Source: Rhodomicrobium sp. (lineage in GTDB: Bacteria; Pseudomonadota; Alphaproteobacteria; Rhizobiales; HXMU1428-3). From it: a DNA stretch of 64,000 nt. Positions within the stretch are counted from its first letter, which is position 1. Each line of letters opens with the position of its first letter. Shown piece after piece: positions 16,713 through 25,106 of this stretch. The DNA is taken from the NCBI GenBank assembly GCA_021604665.1, contig BQJK01000004.1:164197-228196 (forward strand), given 5' to 3'. A program made the translations under genes and the position numbers. The notes beneath the pieces were generated by a model. It ran no database searches. It was not told the DNA's origin and worked only from the letters and a program-made list of their open reading frames with translations.

Positions 16713-17519
16713 TTATAAAGAAACAAATAGCGGGCAGGATAATGAGCGCAATAAGGCTTCTAGCTTTTTCTCACCCTCAATAATCGGGCAAGACGGCATA
16801 GCAAATAGCAGCCCGGTTTTTGTGCGCTCCACTTCCCAAACAAGACGAGACTGATCAAACCGCCGCAGCCCAAGCACATCCACCGGCCCAGTAAAGTCAT
16901 TGTCAAAACTGGCGATTAAATCTTCGCCATGGTCAATAATATCACCGATACAAAAAATGCGCAGCGACGTCGCCATTTGTAAAAAGCTTTGTAAAAGAGG
17001 CAAACCCTTCTTCCAGGCTTTCATGTCATGCACAACGATAGAGACAGGACCGCCAGTTTGGCGTGCCCCGGGCCCTGCCATCAACACACCGCGCAAACCA
17101 CCAATTTCTGTTAACTGCTTGAAATCACGCACCAGCTGCCGCGCAGACTGGTTTTCACCGAGTACAAAAACATTCTCTTGCTGAGAGGCGTCACGAATGC
17201 GCGCCGGGCCATCACCGTTCAGCGCTTCAAACTCGGTTTCAATATCCATATCATTAGACCGGCGCCTAATCTCCCGGCTCATCGCCCGAAGCGCGCTTTT
17301 CGTCTCGCGCCTCAGCTCATGCAGCTCAAGGCCTCGTGTTGCGCCAAACAACCGAACCTCATTTGAAAAGCTATAACGAGACGCCTTGATCAGCATCTCA
17401 TCTTCCAGGAAATATGCTCGAACAGGAACCCCAGCGCTTTTAGCAAACTCAAAACCAGCTGTTAAAGCAGCGTCGTTTGGACAGCGACTGCCAAGTTTGA
17501 ATATAATTTGTTCCGTCAT
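16713..17519 (-). CDS. Hypothetical protein, possibly universal-stress-like at its N terminus
   Basis: 268 residues, soluble, with no signal peptide. The N-terminal ~60 residues (IIFKLGSRCPNDAALTAGFEFAKSAGVPVRAYFLEDEMLI) have the strand-helix-strand order of a universal-stress (Rossmann-like) fold. A charged helical segment (ELRRETKSALRAMSREIRRR) and a second alpha/beta part (PVSIVVHDMKAWKKGLPLLQSF) follow. No catalytic motif was recognised. It is 115 bases downstream of the Lon-like protease gene on the same strand, so they may share a transcript. Ribosome site GGGAGAGG. A role linked to the protease is only a guess. Confidence 0.7.
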   Translation of the reverse strand: MTEQIIFKLGSRCPNDAALTAGFEFAKSAGVPVRAYFLEDEMLIKASRYSFSNEVRLFGATRGLELHELRRETKSALRAMSREIRRRSNDMDIETEFEALNGDGPARIRDASQQENVFVLGENQSARQLVRDFKQLTEIGGLRGVLMAGPGARQTGGPVSIVVHDMKAWKKGLPLLQSFLQMATSLRIFCIGDIIDHGEDLIASFDNDFTGPVDVLGLRRFDQSRLVWEVERTKTGLLFAMPSCPIIEGEKKLEALLRSLSCPLFVSL

Positions 17520-17634
17520 TAGTGGGCCTCTCCCATCACATGAAGAAGACCCTATTTGATTCGCACGGTAAAATTGAAGAAAATAAGGCGCTAGAATCGA
17601 AATAGATAAAGAGTCAATTGAAATAACTTAACTT

Positions 17635-20091
17635 TTAACTATCAATATCGTTGAATTTCCGCCTCATTACTGCCATTTCCATCAACCGCGCTTCAACCGC
17701 CCGGTTCACAGAGCCTTTGCTAAAGGTCCCACCCCGGCTGCGCTTACCGGCAGACATACCGGTTAATACCTCTAGCGCTTCATCAATATCCTTCACCATG
17801 TGGATATGGAATTTACCGCGACCACACGCCGTCACCACATCTTCGCGCAGCATCAGGTTAACCCGGTTAGCATAGGGCACAACAACCCCCTGTTCACCAG
17901 TGAGCCCGCGCGCCTTACAAATATCAAAGAAGCCTTCAATCTTTTCATTCACACCGCCAATAGCCTGCATCTGCCCAAGCTGGTTTATCGAGCCAGTAAT
18001 AGCAATCCCCTGGCGAATTGGCGCATTCGCCAAAGCGGAAAGTAAGGCAACCAGCTCTGCCGCTGAAGCGCTATCCCCGTCAACACCTTGATAGCTCTGC
18101 TCAAACACCAAACTCGCGCTTAAGGAGAGCGGCATGGTTTGAGCATAAGTGCCAGCAAGATACCCCCAAAGGATCATCACACCCTTAGAGTGCAGCGAAC
18201 CACCAAGCTCTGCTTCGCGCTCAATATCAGTGACACGGCCAGAGCCCAAGCGCACCCGGGCGGTTATCCGGCTAGCCCGACCGAAAGAAGAATCGCCAAT
18301 CTCCATCACGCTCAAAGCATTTATCTGACCAATCTCGGTGCCATCAGTTGCAACCATATGCAGGTCCCGCAACACAGCTTCGCGCAGCTTATCCCTGACA
18401 TGAGAGGCTCTCCCTTCACGTTGCCGCAAAGTTTTATGAACATCTTCATGAGTAATATTTTTGCGGCCAGCGTCTTTCGCCCAGTAATCAGCCTCTTCAA
18501 GCACATCCTGTAAGGTCACAAAATTAATCTCAAGCTTTTCAGCATCACCAGCTTGCCGCGCGCTTTCTTCAATCAACCCTGCCACACCAACCGAATCCAT
18601 CGCCCGTAGCTTGCGTCGCCGCAATACCGCAGCGATTAACCTGGCATAGGCAATCTCAACATCACGCGTGCGGTCAACCTGCGCATCAAACTCAGCCTGA
18701 ATTTTAAACAGCTGAGTAAATTCATGGTCCGTTTCTTTCAAATGATGGTAAAGCTGCCGCTCACCGAACAAAATCACCCGCACATTTAAGGGGATTGGTT
18801 CTGGTTGCAGGCTGATAGGCCGTGAAACATCACCATCATCAATCGGCGATTCCACCCGAACAAATTTTGCCAGCAATGCCCTCTTCACACCTTCCCAAGC
18901 ATGCGGGTTCTGCATCAGCTTCTCAGCATCGAGCAACAAAACACCGCCATTCGCCTGATGTAACGCCCCGGCTTTAATCATAGTGTGGTCAGTATTCACT
19001 GTGCCAAGTTCAGCCAGCGTCTCAACAGCACCAACAAGCTGGCTAATGGTCGGGTTCATCACCTTTAACACAGGCGCACCGGTTTTCTTGCCGCGCCCAC
19101 CGGCAGGCTCTGTCACCAGCACATTCACCATATAGCGGCGAAACCTCGGATCATCGACGGAAGATGCATAGCGGTTCTCTAAGACATTTGCGATTTCACC
19201 ACCGGTAAACAGCCCGACATGGCGAACAAGGTCACCCTCGACGTCATCAAGATAAGCCCCAATAAGGTCAAACCCGCCAAACCTGGTGCGCACAGTTGAA
19301 AGAGAGGCGCTTACAGCCTTATGCGCCATATCAACATTAAGTGCCTGCAACTGCTCTGCCCGCTCTTTCTGTTGCTGCGGGAGCCGCTCCATAATTTCAG
19401 AAAGCTGCCGCTCAAGATCCTTGATTTTCGCTTCAACAATACGGCGCTCACTCAAAGGTTTAGACGCAAAATCATCCGGCTCAATAATCTCACCATCTTC
19501 AAGTGGCAACATGGTAAAACCGCTCGCAGTGCGCACAATTTGAATGTCTTTGGTCAGCGCAAGATCCACAAGGTTATCAATCGCATCTTCCTGGTCGCTC
19601 TCAAAGGAAAGATCAATAATCCGCCGCCTGGAAAGATACTCCTCAGAATCAAACAGCGCCGGTAAGCCAACCCGCAGCTCATCAACCATATCGACCATCA
19701 TCTGAGCAAATTCAGGCCCTTCGCCAGGCTTCATCTCAATGGCAACAGGGCGGTGCGCTTGGCGAAAATTATGAACATAAACCCAATCAGAAGGGGCGGG
19801 CCATCCGGGTACAACCTCATCCAGCATGCCTTCAATGGTTTTCAACTTGCCCGACCCATGTGGCCCAATTGCAAATATATTGAAGCGATCAGCCCTCAGG
19901 TTAAGGCCAAGTGAAACAGCTTCAAGCCCGCGTTCCTGGCCCAATAGCCCATCAAGCGGTTCAAGTTCAGCAGTAGAGAGAAACCCAAGCGTCGCCGGGT
20001 TCGTCGCCCGCCTCAGATCGGCAAGCTTAATCGCATCCCGGCCTTGCTTTTGGCGACCGCGAAATCCGTCCCGTTTCGAACTTGAAAACAT
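17635..20091 (-). CDS. Lon-related ATP-dependent protease (AAA_32/Lon_2 type)
   Basis: 818 residues. The N-terminal ATPase part has a Walker-A-like GPHGSGKLKT at 76-85. A long helical insertion (about 190-260, ERRIVEAKIKDLERQLSEI) and a second ATPase segment with LLLDAEKLMQNPHAWEGVKRALL follow. The C-terminal S16 protease domain has the Ser-Lys dyad: Ser in DGDSASAAE (about residue 672) and Lys in GGVNEKIEGFF (about residue 715). This architecture differs from classical LonA and matches the family of E. coli YcbZ. Its substrates are generally unknown; damaged-protein turnover is likely. Ribosome site GGGGAA before the ATG. Confidence 0.9.
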   Translation of the reverse strand: MFSSSKRDGFRGRQKQGRDAIKLADLRRATNPATLGFLSTAELEPLDGLLGQERGLEAVSLGLNLRADRFNIFAIGPHGSGKLKTIEGMLDEVVPGWPAPSDWVYVHNFRQAHRPVAIEMKPGEGPEFAQMMVDMVDELRVGLPALFDSEEYLSRRRIIDLSFESDQEDAIDNLVDLALTKDIQIVRTASGFTMLPLEDGEIIEPDDFASKPLSERRIVEAKIKDLERQLSEIMERLPQQQKERAEQLQALNVDMAHKAVSASLSTVRTRFGGFDLIGAYLDDVEGDLVRHVGLFTGGEIANVLENRYASSVDDPRFRRYMVNVLVTEPAGGRGKKTGAPVLKVMNPTISQLVGAVETLAELGTVNTDHTMIKAGALHQANGGVLLLDAEKLMQNPHAWEGVKRALLAKFVRVESPIDDGDVSRPISLQPEPIPLNVRVILFGERQLYHHLKETDHEFTQLFKIQAEFDAQVDRTRDVEIAYARLIAAVLRRRKLRAMDSVGVAGLIEESARQAGDAEKLEINFVTLQDVLEEADYWAKDAGRKNITHEDVHKTLRQREGRASHVRDKLREAVLRDLHMVATDGTEIGQINALSVMEIGDSSFGRASRITARVRLGSGRVTDIEREAELGGSLHSKGVMILWGYLAGTYAQTMPLSLSASLVFEQSYQGVDGDSASAAELVALLSALANAPIRQGIAITGSINQLGQMQAIGGVNEKIEGFFDICKARGLTGEQGVVVPYANRVNLMLREDVVTACGRGKFHIHMVKDIDEALEVLTGMSAGKRSRGGTFSKGSVNRAVEARLMEMAVMRRKFNDIDS

Positions 20092-20573
20092 TCCAATTCC
20101 CCACTTAAATTTTCTGACAAGCGCATTTGATCACACCCGCAACGCGCCCAAAAAATATCTCTTAATGCCCGCTAACATAAAGGAGAAGACCGGTGCTGAC
20201 CCGGTTTTATCGGCCAACACCCCCCATTTACCCCCAATATTTTATCATTTCTCTCACCCCATATTTATCTCACCGCAAATGGCCAGCAGTTATAAGCGCG
20301 ATGTAGGGAAAAGTTGCAAATACTGACCAAGCGAAATAAGGACAAGGAAGGGTGTGCCGGAGACGAGTGTGGAAGGTGCTCGCATGGCTCGCGGCTCTAA
20401 AAGCTCACCGCAATAGCTAGCGGTCCTCACCCCAGCTAACATATGTCAGCGGGGTGGTGGATCAACTTAATAAAAAGAGAAACAAGTGATGCACTATAGC
20501 GCTCTTTTCGAAGTGGCGTTTTTAGGGCTCATCAGACCAACATGCAGTGAGAGTTAAAGTTACACCGGTTAGC
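20092..20573. other. Intergenic region with two consecutive hairpins
   Basis: No supported ORF. Two neighbouring hairpins are present: CCGC (20408-20411) with GCGG (20420-20423), and CACCCC (20428-20433) with GGGGTG (20451-20456), the latter with inner pairs GCT/AGC and ACA/TGT. Neither is followed by a U tract. The segment 20340-20460 is more GC-rich than its surroundings. It could be a small RNA or the end structure of the regA transcript; no known RNA family was recognised. Confidence 0.35.
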
Positions 20574-21122
20574 TTAGCGCGGGGCTCGTTTTGCTAAAAT
20601 GCGCTGCAATGTCCGGCGATGCATATTCAAGCGGCGCGCCGTTTCAGAAACATTGCGGTTACATAATTCATAGACCCGCTGAATATGTTCCCAGCGCACC
20701 CGGTCAGCAGACATAGGGTTCTCTGGTGGGGCGGCTTTTTCACCTGTTGCCAGCAAAGAGGCAACCACATCATCCGCATCAGCCGGCTTTGCCAAATAAT
20801 CAATCGCACCAAGCTTCACAGCTGTCACCGCCGTTGCCAGATTGCCATAGCCGGTTAGCACAACAGCACGCGCACCCGGCCGCGCTTCAGAAAGCGCCTC
20901 AATCACCTGCAGACCATTACCGCCATTCAACCGCATATCAACCACAGCAAATGCTGGTGGCGCCTCGCGCACAAGCGCCAGTCCATCATCAACATTATCA
21001 GCCGTTTTCACATCAAAGCCGCGCGATTCAAGCGCACGGGAAAGGCGGTTGAGAAAGGACTGATCATCCTCAACCACGATTAATGACCGATCCTCAATTT
21101 TCGACCAGTCGATCGCATCCAT
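20574..21122 (-). CDS. regA: Redox response regulator of the RegA/PrrA/ActR family
   Basis: 182 residues from the ATG at 21122 (the longer frame starts with TTG at 21140; GGAGAA lies 10 bases before the ATG). The receiver domain has the phosphoacceptor Asp in VVDMRLNGGNGL (residue 62), LTGYG and the conserved Lys in YLAKPADADD. After a proline-containing linker, the Fis-type helix-turn-helix is RVYELCNRNVSETARRLNMHRRTLQRILAKRAPR; near-identity of this helix is the hallmark of the family. It activates or represses photosynthesis, respiration, CO2 and N2 fixation genes according to redox state. The partner kinase gene is immediately upstream on the same strand. Confidence 0.93.
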   Translation of the reverse strand: MDAIDWSKIEDRSLIVVEDDQSFLNRLSRALESRGFDVKTADNVDDGLALVREAPPAFAVVDMRLNGGNGLQVIEALSEARPGARAVVLTGYGNLATAVTAVKLGAIDYLAKPADADDVVASLLATGEKAAPPENPMSADRVRWEHIQRVYELCNRNVSETARRLNMHRRTLQRILAKRAPR

Positions 21123-21266
21123 GACCACAATATTCTCCAATCTTGACGGCCATACAGCGCCATAACGCCGCCTAATATTGATCTAAAAGCAAGATTTTAG
21201 GCAAAAAAAGACATATAGCAAAGAAATTCTGCACTTAAATACCCAGACCCGTCTAATTTTTACTCA

Positions 21267-22601
21267 CTAAGTCGAGGTTTCTTGCAAACCGATATCGATT
21301 TGTTTGCGCGGCCATTCAAGGATAACATATGCCCCCTTGCCGGGCGCACGCCGGTTACCAAATTCCATTTCAGCGCCCGAGCGCTCCAGCAACGTCTTAG
21401 AGATAAAAAAGCCAAGCCCCATGCCAAAAGCCTCCTCTTCATCCTCTCGGGCAGGCAAAGTAGCGCGCGTCGAGACAAAAGGCTCCCCAAGCTTTTTTAG
21501 TAATTCAGAAGAAAAACCCGGCCCATCATCTGAAATCTCAAGACGAATAGTATGAGCATCCCACTCAGCGTTTAACTCAGTGTGGCTCTTGGAAAATTCA
21601 ACGGCATTCTCAACAATATTACCCAGCGCATAAATAATCCCCGGATTGCGGTATATGACCGGCTCTTTATCATAGGGTGGCATCGTCTCAGCTTTTGGCC
21701 CAACCTTCACTGATATATTTTCATCAAGCGCTTTCAGCGGTTGCGCCACCTCTTCCAATATATCTTCGACAGTTGAGGTCTCCACCCAAAAATCACCATG
21801 GCTACCGACATCAGAAAGGGATTGCAAAATCTCACGGCAGCGCACCGCCTGGCTGCGGATCAGAGATATATCTTCTCGCATAGGGCTTTCTTGCGGCAGC
21901 TCTCGCTCTAACTCTTTTGCCACCAGAAAAATTGTTGAAAGCGGGGTACCAAGCCCATGGGCCGCCGCCGCCGCTAACCCATCAATAGCTGAAAGTTTCT
22001 GCTCCCGTGCCAGCGTTGCCTCAGTCGCCGCCAGTGCCGCAGACATAACCCGGCTTTCATTTGAAATGCGCCAACTGAAAAAGCCAATAAACGCCATGGC
22101 ACAAATCAAGGACACCCAGTTACCAAGCCGGTAGGCATCAGGAAACACCAACCCGCCCGCCGTATACCAGGGCAAAGGCATATAATCGAAAGATATAAGT
22201 GATGCTGCAAGCAGCGCCAGGATAGAGAGGGTCACAGTCGAGCGTGTGCCCAATGAGGCTGCAGAAATTGCAATCGGCGCCACCAGCAATGAAGCAAAAG
22301 GATTTAGGATGCCCCCTGTCAGATAGAGCAGCAACGCCAATTGAACAATATCGTAAGCCAACATCCAGGTGCCAAGCTGGTTAGTTACCATTTTGATGTT
22401 CTTAAAAAGATTATGAACAACAACATTAATTACAGCCGAAAGCGCAATCGCCATCAGCGTAAATAGAATGGGGAAAGAAAATTCCAGCCAGAAATACACA
22501 AAAAACACGGCAGCCAGCTGCCCAGCGACAGCAATCCATCTGAGCCGAACAATTGTGCGTAACCTTAAATTACTGCGGGTAATAATTTCTCTATGAGCCA
22601 T
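21267..22601 (-). CDS. regB: Redox sensor histidine kinase of the RegB/PrrB/ActS family
   Basis: 444 residues with six predicted membrane helices in residues ~20-175. The quinone-binding GGILNPF heptapeptide is at 96-102 and the phosphoacceptor His215 in AAAAHGLGTPLST. The redox-active Cys255 lies in a QAVRCREIL box, as in Rhodobacter RegB. The C-terminal ATPase has NIVENAVEFS, DDGPGFS and GMGLGFFIS. It autophosphorylates under reducing conditions and transfers to RegA. The gene is about 145 bases upstream of regA on the same strand and divergent from senC, the usual arrangement. No obvious Shine-Dalgarno precedes the ATG. Confidence 0.94.
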   Translation of the reverse strand: MAHREIITRSNLRLRTIVRLRWIAVAGQLAAVFFVYFWLEFSFPILFTLMAIALSAVINVVVHNLFKNIKMVTNQLGTWMLAYDIVQLALLLYLTGGILNPFASLLVAPIAISAASLGTRSTVTLSILALLAASLISFDYMPLPWYTAGGLVFPDAYRLGNWVSLICAMAFIGFFSWRISNESRVMSAALAATEATLAREQKLSAIDGLAAAAAHGLGTPLSTIFLVAKELERELPQESPMREDISLIRSQAVRCREILQSLSDVGSHGDFWVETSTVEDILEEVAQPLKALDENISVKVGPKAETMPPYDKEPVIYRNPGIIYALGNIVENAVEFSKSHTELNAEWDAHTIRLEISDDGPGFSSELLKKLGEPFVSTRATLPAREDEEEAFGMGLGFFISKTLLERSGAEMEFGNRRAPGKGAYVILEWPRKQIDIGLQETST

Positions 22602-22904
22602 AAGAAGGAAGATGAAGTATTTTCAGATAAAGAACAATATTTTTCCAAAAACTAAACCCAGCCAAGCACTTAAAAGCTATAAACACCATCCCGCCAATTT
22701 AGCGCTTAGCTCGCGCCAACCAGCAATTTAAAAACGAGATAAATTACATTAAGCCCATTGCGTAAACTGATACCACTGCGTCAAAGCATCTCGTTTGAAA
22801 TCCTTGACGCTGCCTCCCCCGCGCCGTTACTCTCCGCCCTATAATCTCAATTGCAATTAAGCTTCTGTCATAAACATTTCTGTCTCAAGGAATATGTACC
22901 CATC

Positions 22905-23555
22905 ATGCGTGCCAATCAGATATTCATTATTTTTATGGCTTTTTGTTTTGGCGCTTTAGCTGCCATCTGGCTCTATGCACTGGAAAATCAGCCCAGCCGC
23001 GTCAAAACAGAAACGATCGGCCAGGCATTGGTTGGCGGTCCGTTCACCTTGAAAGACCAAGATGGCAAAACCCGCAGTGATACTGATTTCGCAGGTAAAT
23101 ATATGATGGTTTATTTCGGCTATACCTACTGCCCGGATATCTGCCCGACAGACCTTTCCAAAATGACCCGTACCCTGGAAATCCTAAGCAAAAAAGACAA
23201 GGGCAATAAAGCTGAGTTGATTCAACCAATTTTTATCACCGTTGACCCTGAGCGCGATAATAGCGAGCAGCTGAAAGACTATATCAGCAATTTCCATCCT
23301 CGCCTCATCGGCCTCACCGGCACAAGCGAAGACATTGAAAAAGCCAAAAAGGCTTACAAGGTTTATGCTGTTAAAGTAGATGCAGAAGGCAAAACCGGAA
23401 CAGATATTAAAGGTGATGATTACCTTATGGATCATTCCCCCCAGACATTTCTAATGGGGCCGGATGGAAAGTTCGTCCGCTTCTTCCGCTTCTCAGAAAC
23501 AGCGCCGCAAATTGCAGCCGCATTAGATAAAATTATCCCGAGCCCAAAAAACTAA
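22905..23555 (+). CDS. senC: SCO1/SenC family copper protein
   Basis: About 216 residues from the ATG at 22905 (the longer frame begins with TTG at 22851 and adds nothing conserved). One N-terminal membrane anchor (IFIIFMAFCFGALAAIWLYA) is followed by a thioredoxin-like domain with the copper motif CPDIC and the His ligand in YLMDHSPQTF. SCO proteins deliver copper to, or reduce, the CuA site of cytochrome c oxidase. Its position divergent from regB is the known senC-regBA arrangement. The PCuAC protein at 2.2 kb is a likely functional partner. Confidence 0.93.
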   Translation: MRANQIFIIFMAFCFGALAAIWLYALENQPSRVKTETIGQALVGGPFTLKDQDGKTRSDTDFAGKYMMVYFGYTYCPDICPTDLSKMTRTLEILSKKDKGNKAELIQPIFITVDPERDNSEQLKDYISNFHPRLIGLTGTSEDIEKAKKAYKVYAVKVDAEGKTGTDIKGDDYLMDHSPQTFLMGPDGKFVRFFRFSETAPQIAAALDKIIPSPKN

Positions 23556-24222
23556 CAGCAAGTGGCCACACTAACCGCAGCGGCTCAATAGGCGCACCAC
23601 AAAGCCCCGTTAAAAACACCATCAGTCATCGGCGCGAATCAGCTACCCTAATTGAGTAGGGTGGTGAGCATATGCGCGAACAAATTAAAACCGCAAAATT
23701 CATATGGCATGTGAGTCTCAGTAACAGACAACAGCAGAGCGACACCTCAAAGTGACACTGCAGAAAAAACAGCTCGCATCAGATAACTTTGTGATTGATC
23801 CTGAAGCTGATGATGTGGCACTCACTTAAACAAGGCGGTATGAAAAAATAAAAACACACGCCTGCATCACCACCGCTTTTAAAACGGTAAGAATAGTAGA
23901 GCACCATAAAACGCTCTGATTTCTGATAGCATCAAGAACCAGAAATTTCTGAGTTAGGGAATTCGGGAGTAGGGAAGAAGAGGCATATGCTGCAAAGCCA
24001 TAAACGCATGGCAGCTAAAGCCCTCATAAACATCGCGGCACTCTCAAGGCCTAACAACTTTGAGGGGTTGGTGTTTTAAACTATCCCCCGGCACACCACC
24101 TCACTTATAGTTGAGCAGATCATTTCGGTTAAATAGTGCAGCTGCCAGAAACAGCCCGCGGTGAAGGGCTCACCCTCTTATGAGAGAGACTAAAAGACGC
24201 GTAGAATAAAGAGGCAAAACAT
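23556..24222. other. 667-base region without a recognisable gene
   Basis: No ORF longer than about 30 codons with a start and ribosome site. A short hairpin (ACCCT/AGGGT) occurs near 23650. It may contain decayed coding sequence, since a 31-codon open stretch ends near 23830, but nothing could be assigned. The 3' end should hold the promoter of the metallopeptidase gene at 24223. Confidence 0.4.
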
Positions 24223-24984
24223 ATGCGATGGGCCCCCCGCCTAAAATCAGGAACACTAAAAAAACTACAGCATGGCGAGGTCATCGCCCTTGAGAATTTT
24301 GAGGTCCCGATAGAGTTTCGTCGTCACCCCAAAGCCCGCCGCCTAACCCTGCGCGTCAGTGCTACAAACCGCAGCGTCATCATCACCGCGCCTCCCTTTT
24401 GCAGCGACCATGAAACCATTTCATTTCTGGAGCGGCATCGCTCCTGGCTACATCAACAAATTGAAAAATTGCCAGAACCAGCACCCTATAAAAATGGCAG
24501 TAGCTTGCCACTCCGCGGTGTTGACCATCAAATAATCTTCGCTGGTAAGACAAGAGGCAAAGGTGTCGTCTGGACATGCAACGAGGATAAGCCCACTCTT
24601 TATGTCGCCGGCAATGAAGAGTTCGCCCCCCGCCGTCTACAAAACTGGCTAAGAAAAGAAGCGCGCTCTGACCTTGTTAAACACAGCTGTTGGCATGCTG
24701 AAAATCTTGGTGTGACCTTCCGAAAAATTATGATCAAAGATCAGCGCAGCCGCTGGGGGTCTTGCTCTTCACGGCTGGTGCTCTCTTATTCCTGGCGGTT
24801 GATTTTAGCGCCGCCAAATGTGCTTGAGTATGTCGCCGCCCATGAGGTCGCGCACTTGCTTGAAATGAACCACGGCCCCAACTTCTGGAAGCTAGTTGCC
24901 AAAACAATGCCTGAATATGAAGACGCTAAAAACTGGCTCCGCGCTGAGGGTATGAACCTTCACCGCTATGGCGCATCGAGCTAA
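24223..24984 (+). CDS. YgjP/SprT-like zinc metallopeptidase (DUF45, M48-related)
   Basis: 253 residues without a signal peptide. The start resembles the family (VPIEFRRHPKARRLTLRV, ITAPP). The zinc motif AAHEVAHLLEMNHGPNFW gives HExxH plus the third His, and is preceded by RSRWGSCS and LSYSWRLILAPP, all diagnostic of the YgjP-like (DUF45) family. These are cytoplasmic metallopeptidases of poorly known role, often found beside restriction or repair genes but also as housekeeping genes. It is convergent with maeB, with a shared bidirectional terminator between them. Confidence 0.9.
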   Translation: MRWAPRLKSGTLKKLQHGEVIALENFEVPIEFRRHPKARRLTLRVSATNRSVIITAPPFCSDHETISFLERHRSWLHQQIEKLPEPAPYKNGSSLPLRGVDHQIIFAGKTRGKGVVWTCNEDKPTLYVAGNEEFAPRRLQNWLRKEARSDLVKHSCWHAENLGVTFRKIMIKDQRSRWGSCSSRLVLSYSWRLILAPPNVLEYVAAHEVAHLLEMNHGPNFWKLVAKTMPEYEDAKNWLRAEGMNLHRYGASS

Positions 24985-25012
24985 CCACCTGAATTTATTC
25001 AAGTTAATATAA

Positions 25013-25040
25013 AAAAGGCGGGTAGTTACTCCCGCCTTTT
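25013..25040. terminator. Bidirectional terminator
   Basis: AAAAGGCGGG (25013-25022) pairs with CCCGCCTTTT (25031-25040) around 8 bases, with A and T runs on the two sides. It serves the metallopeptidase gene (plus) and maeB (minus), which converge here. Confidence 0.9.
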
Positions 25041-25106
25041 TGCCTATTTTAGCTCTTTGATCATGATAATAACCGCACTAGTCATCAGCACATTGAGCGG
25101 CTAACT

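Noticed and set aside
23700..23830. Possible short peptide gene near 23750
   Set aside because: Only about 31 open codons, a GTG start without a ribosome site and no recognisable product.
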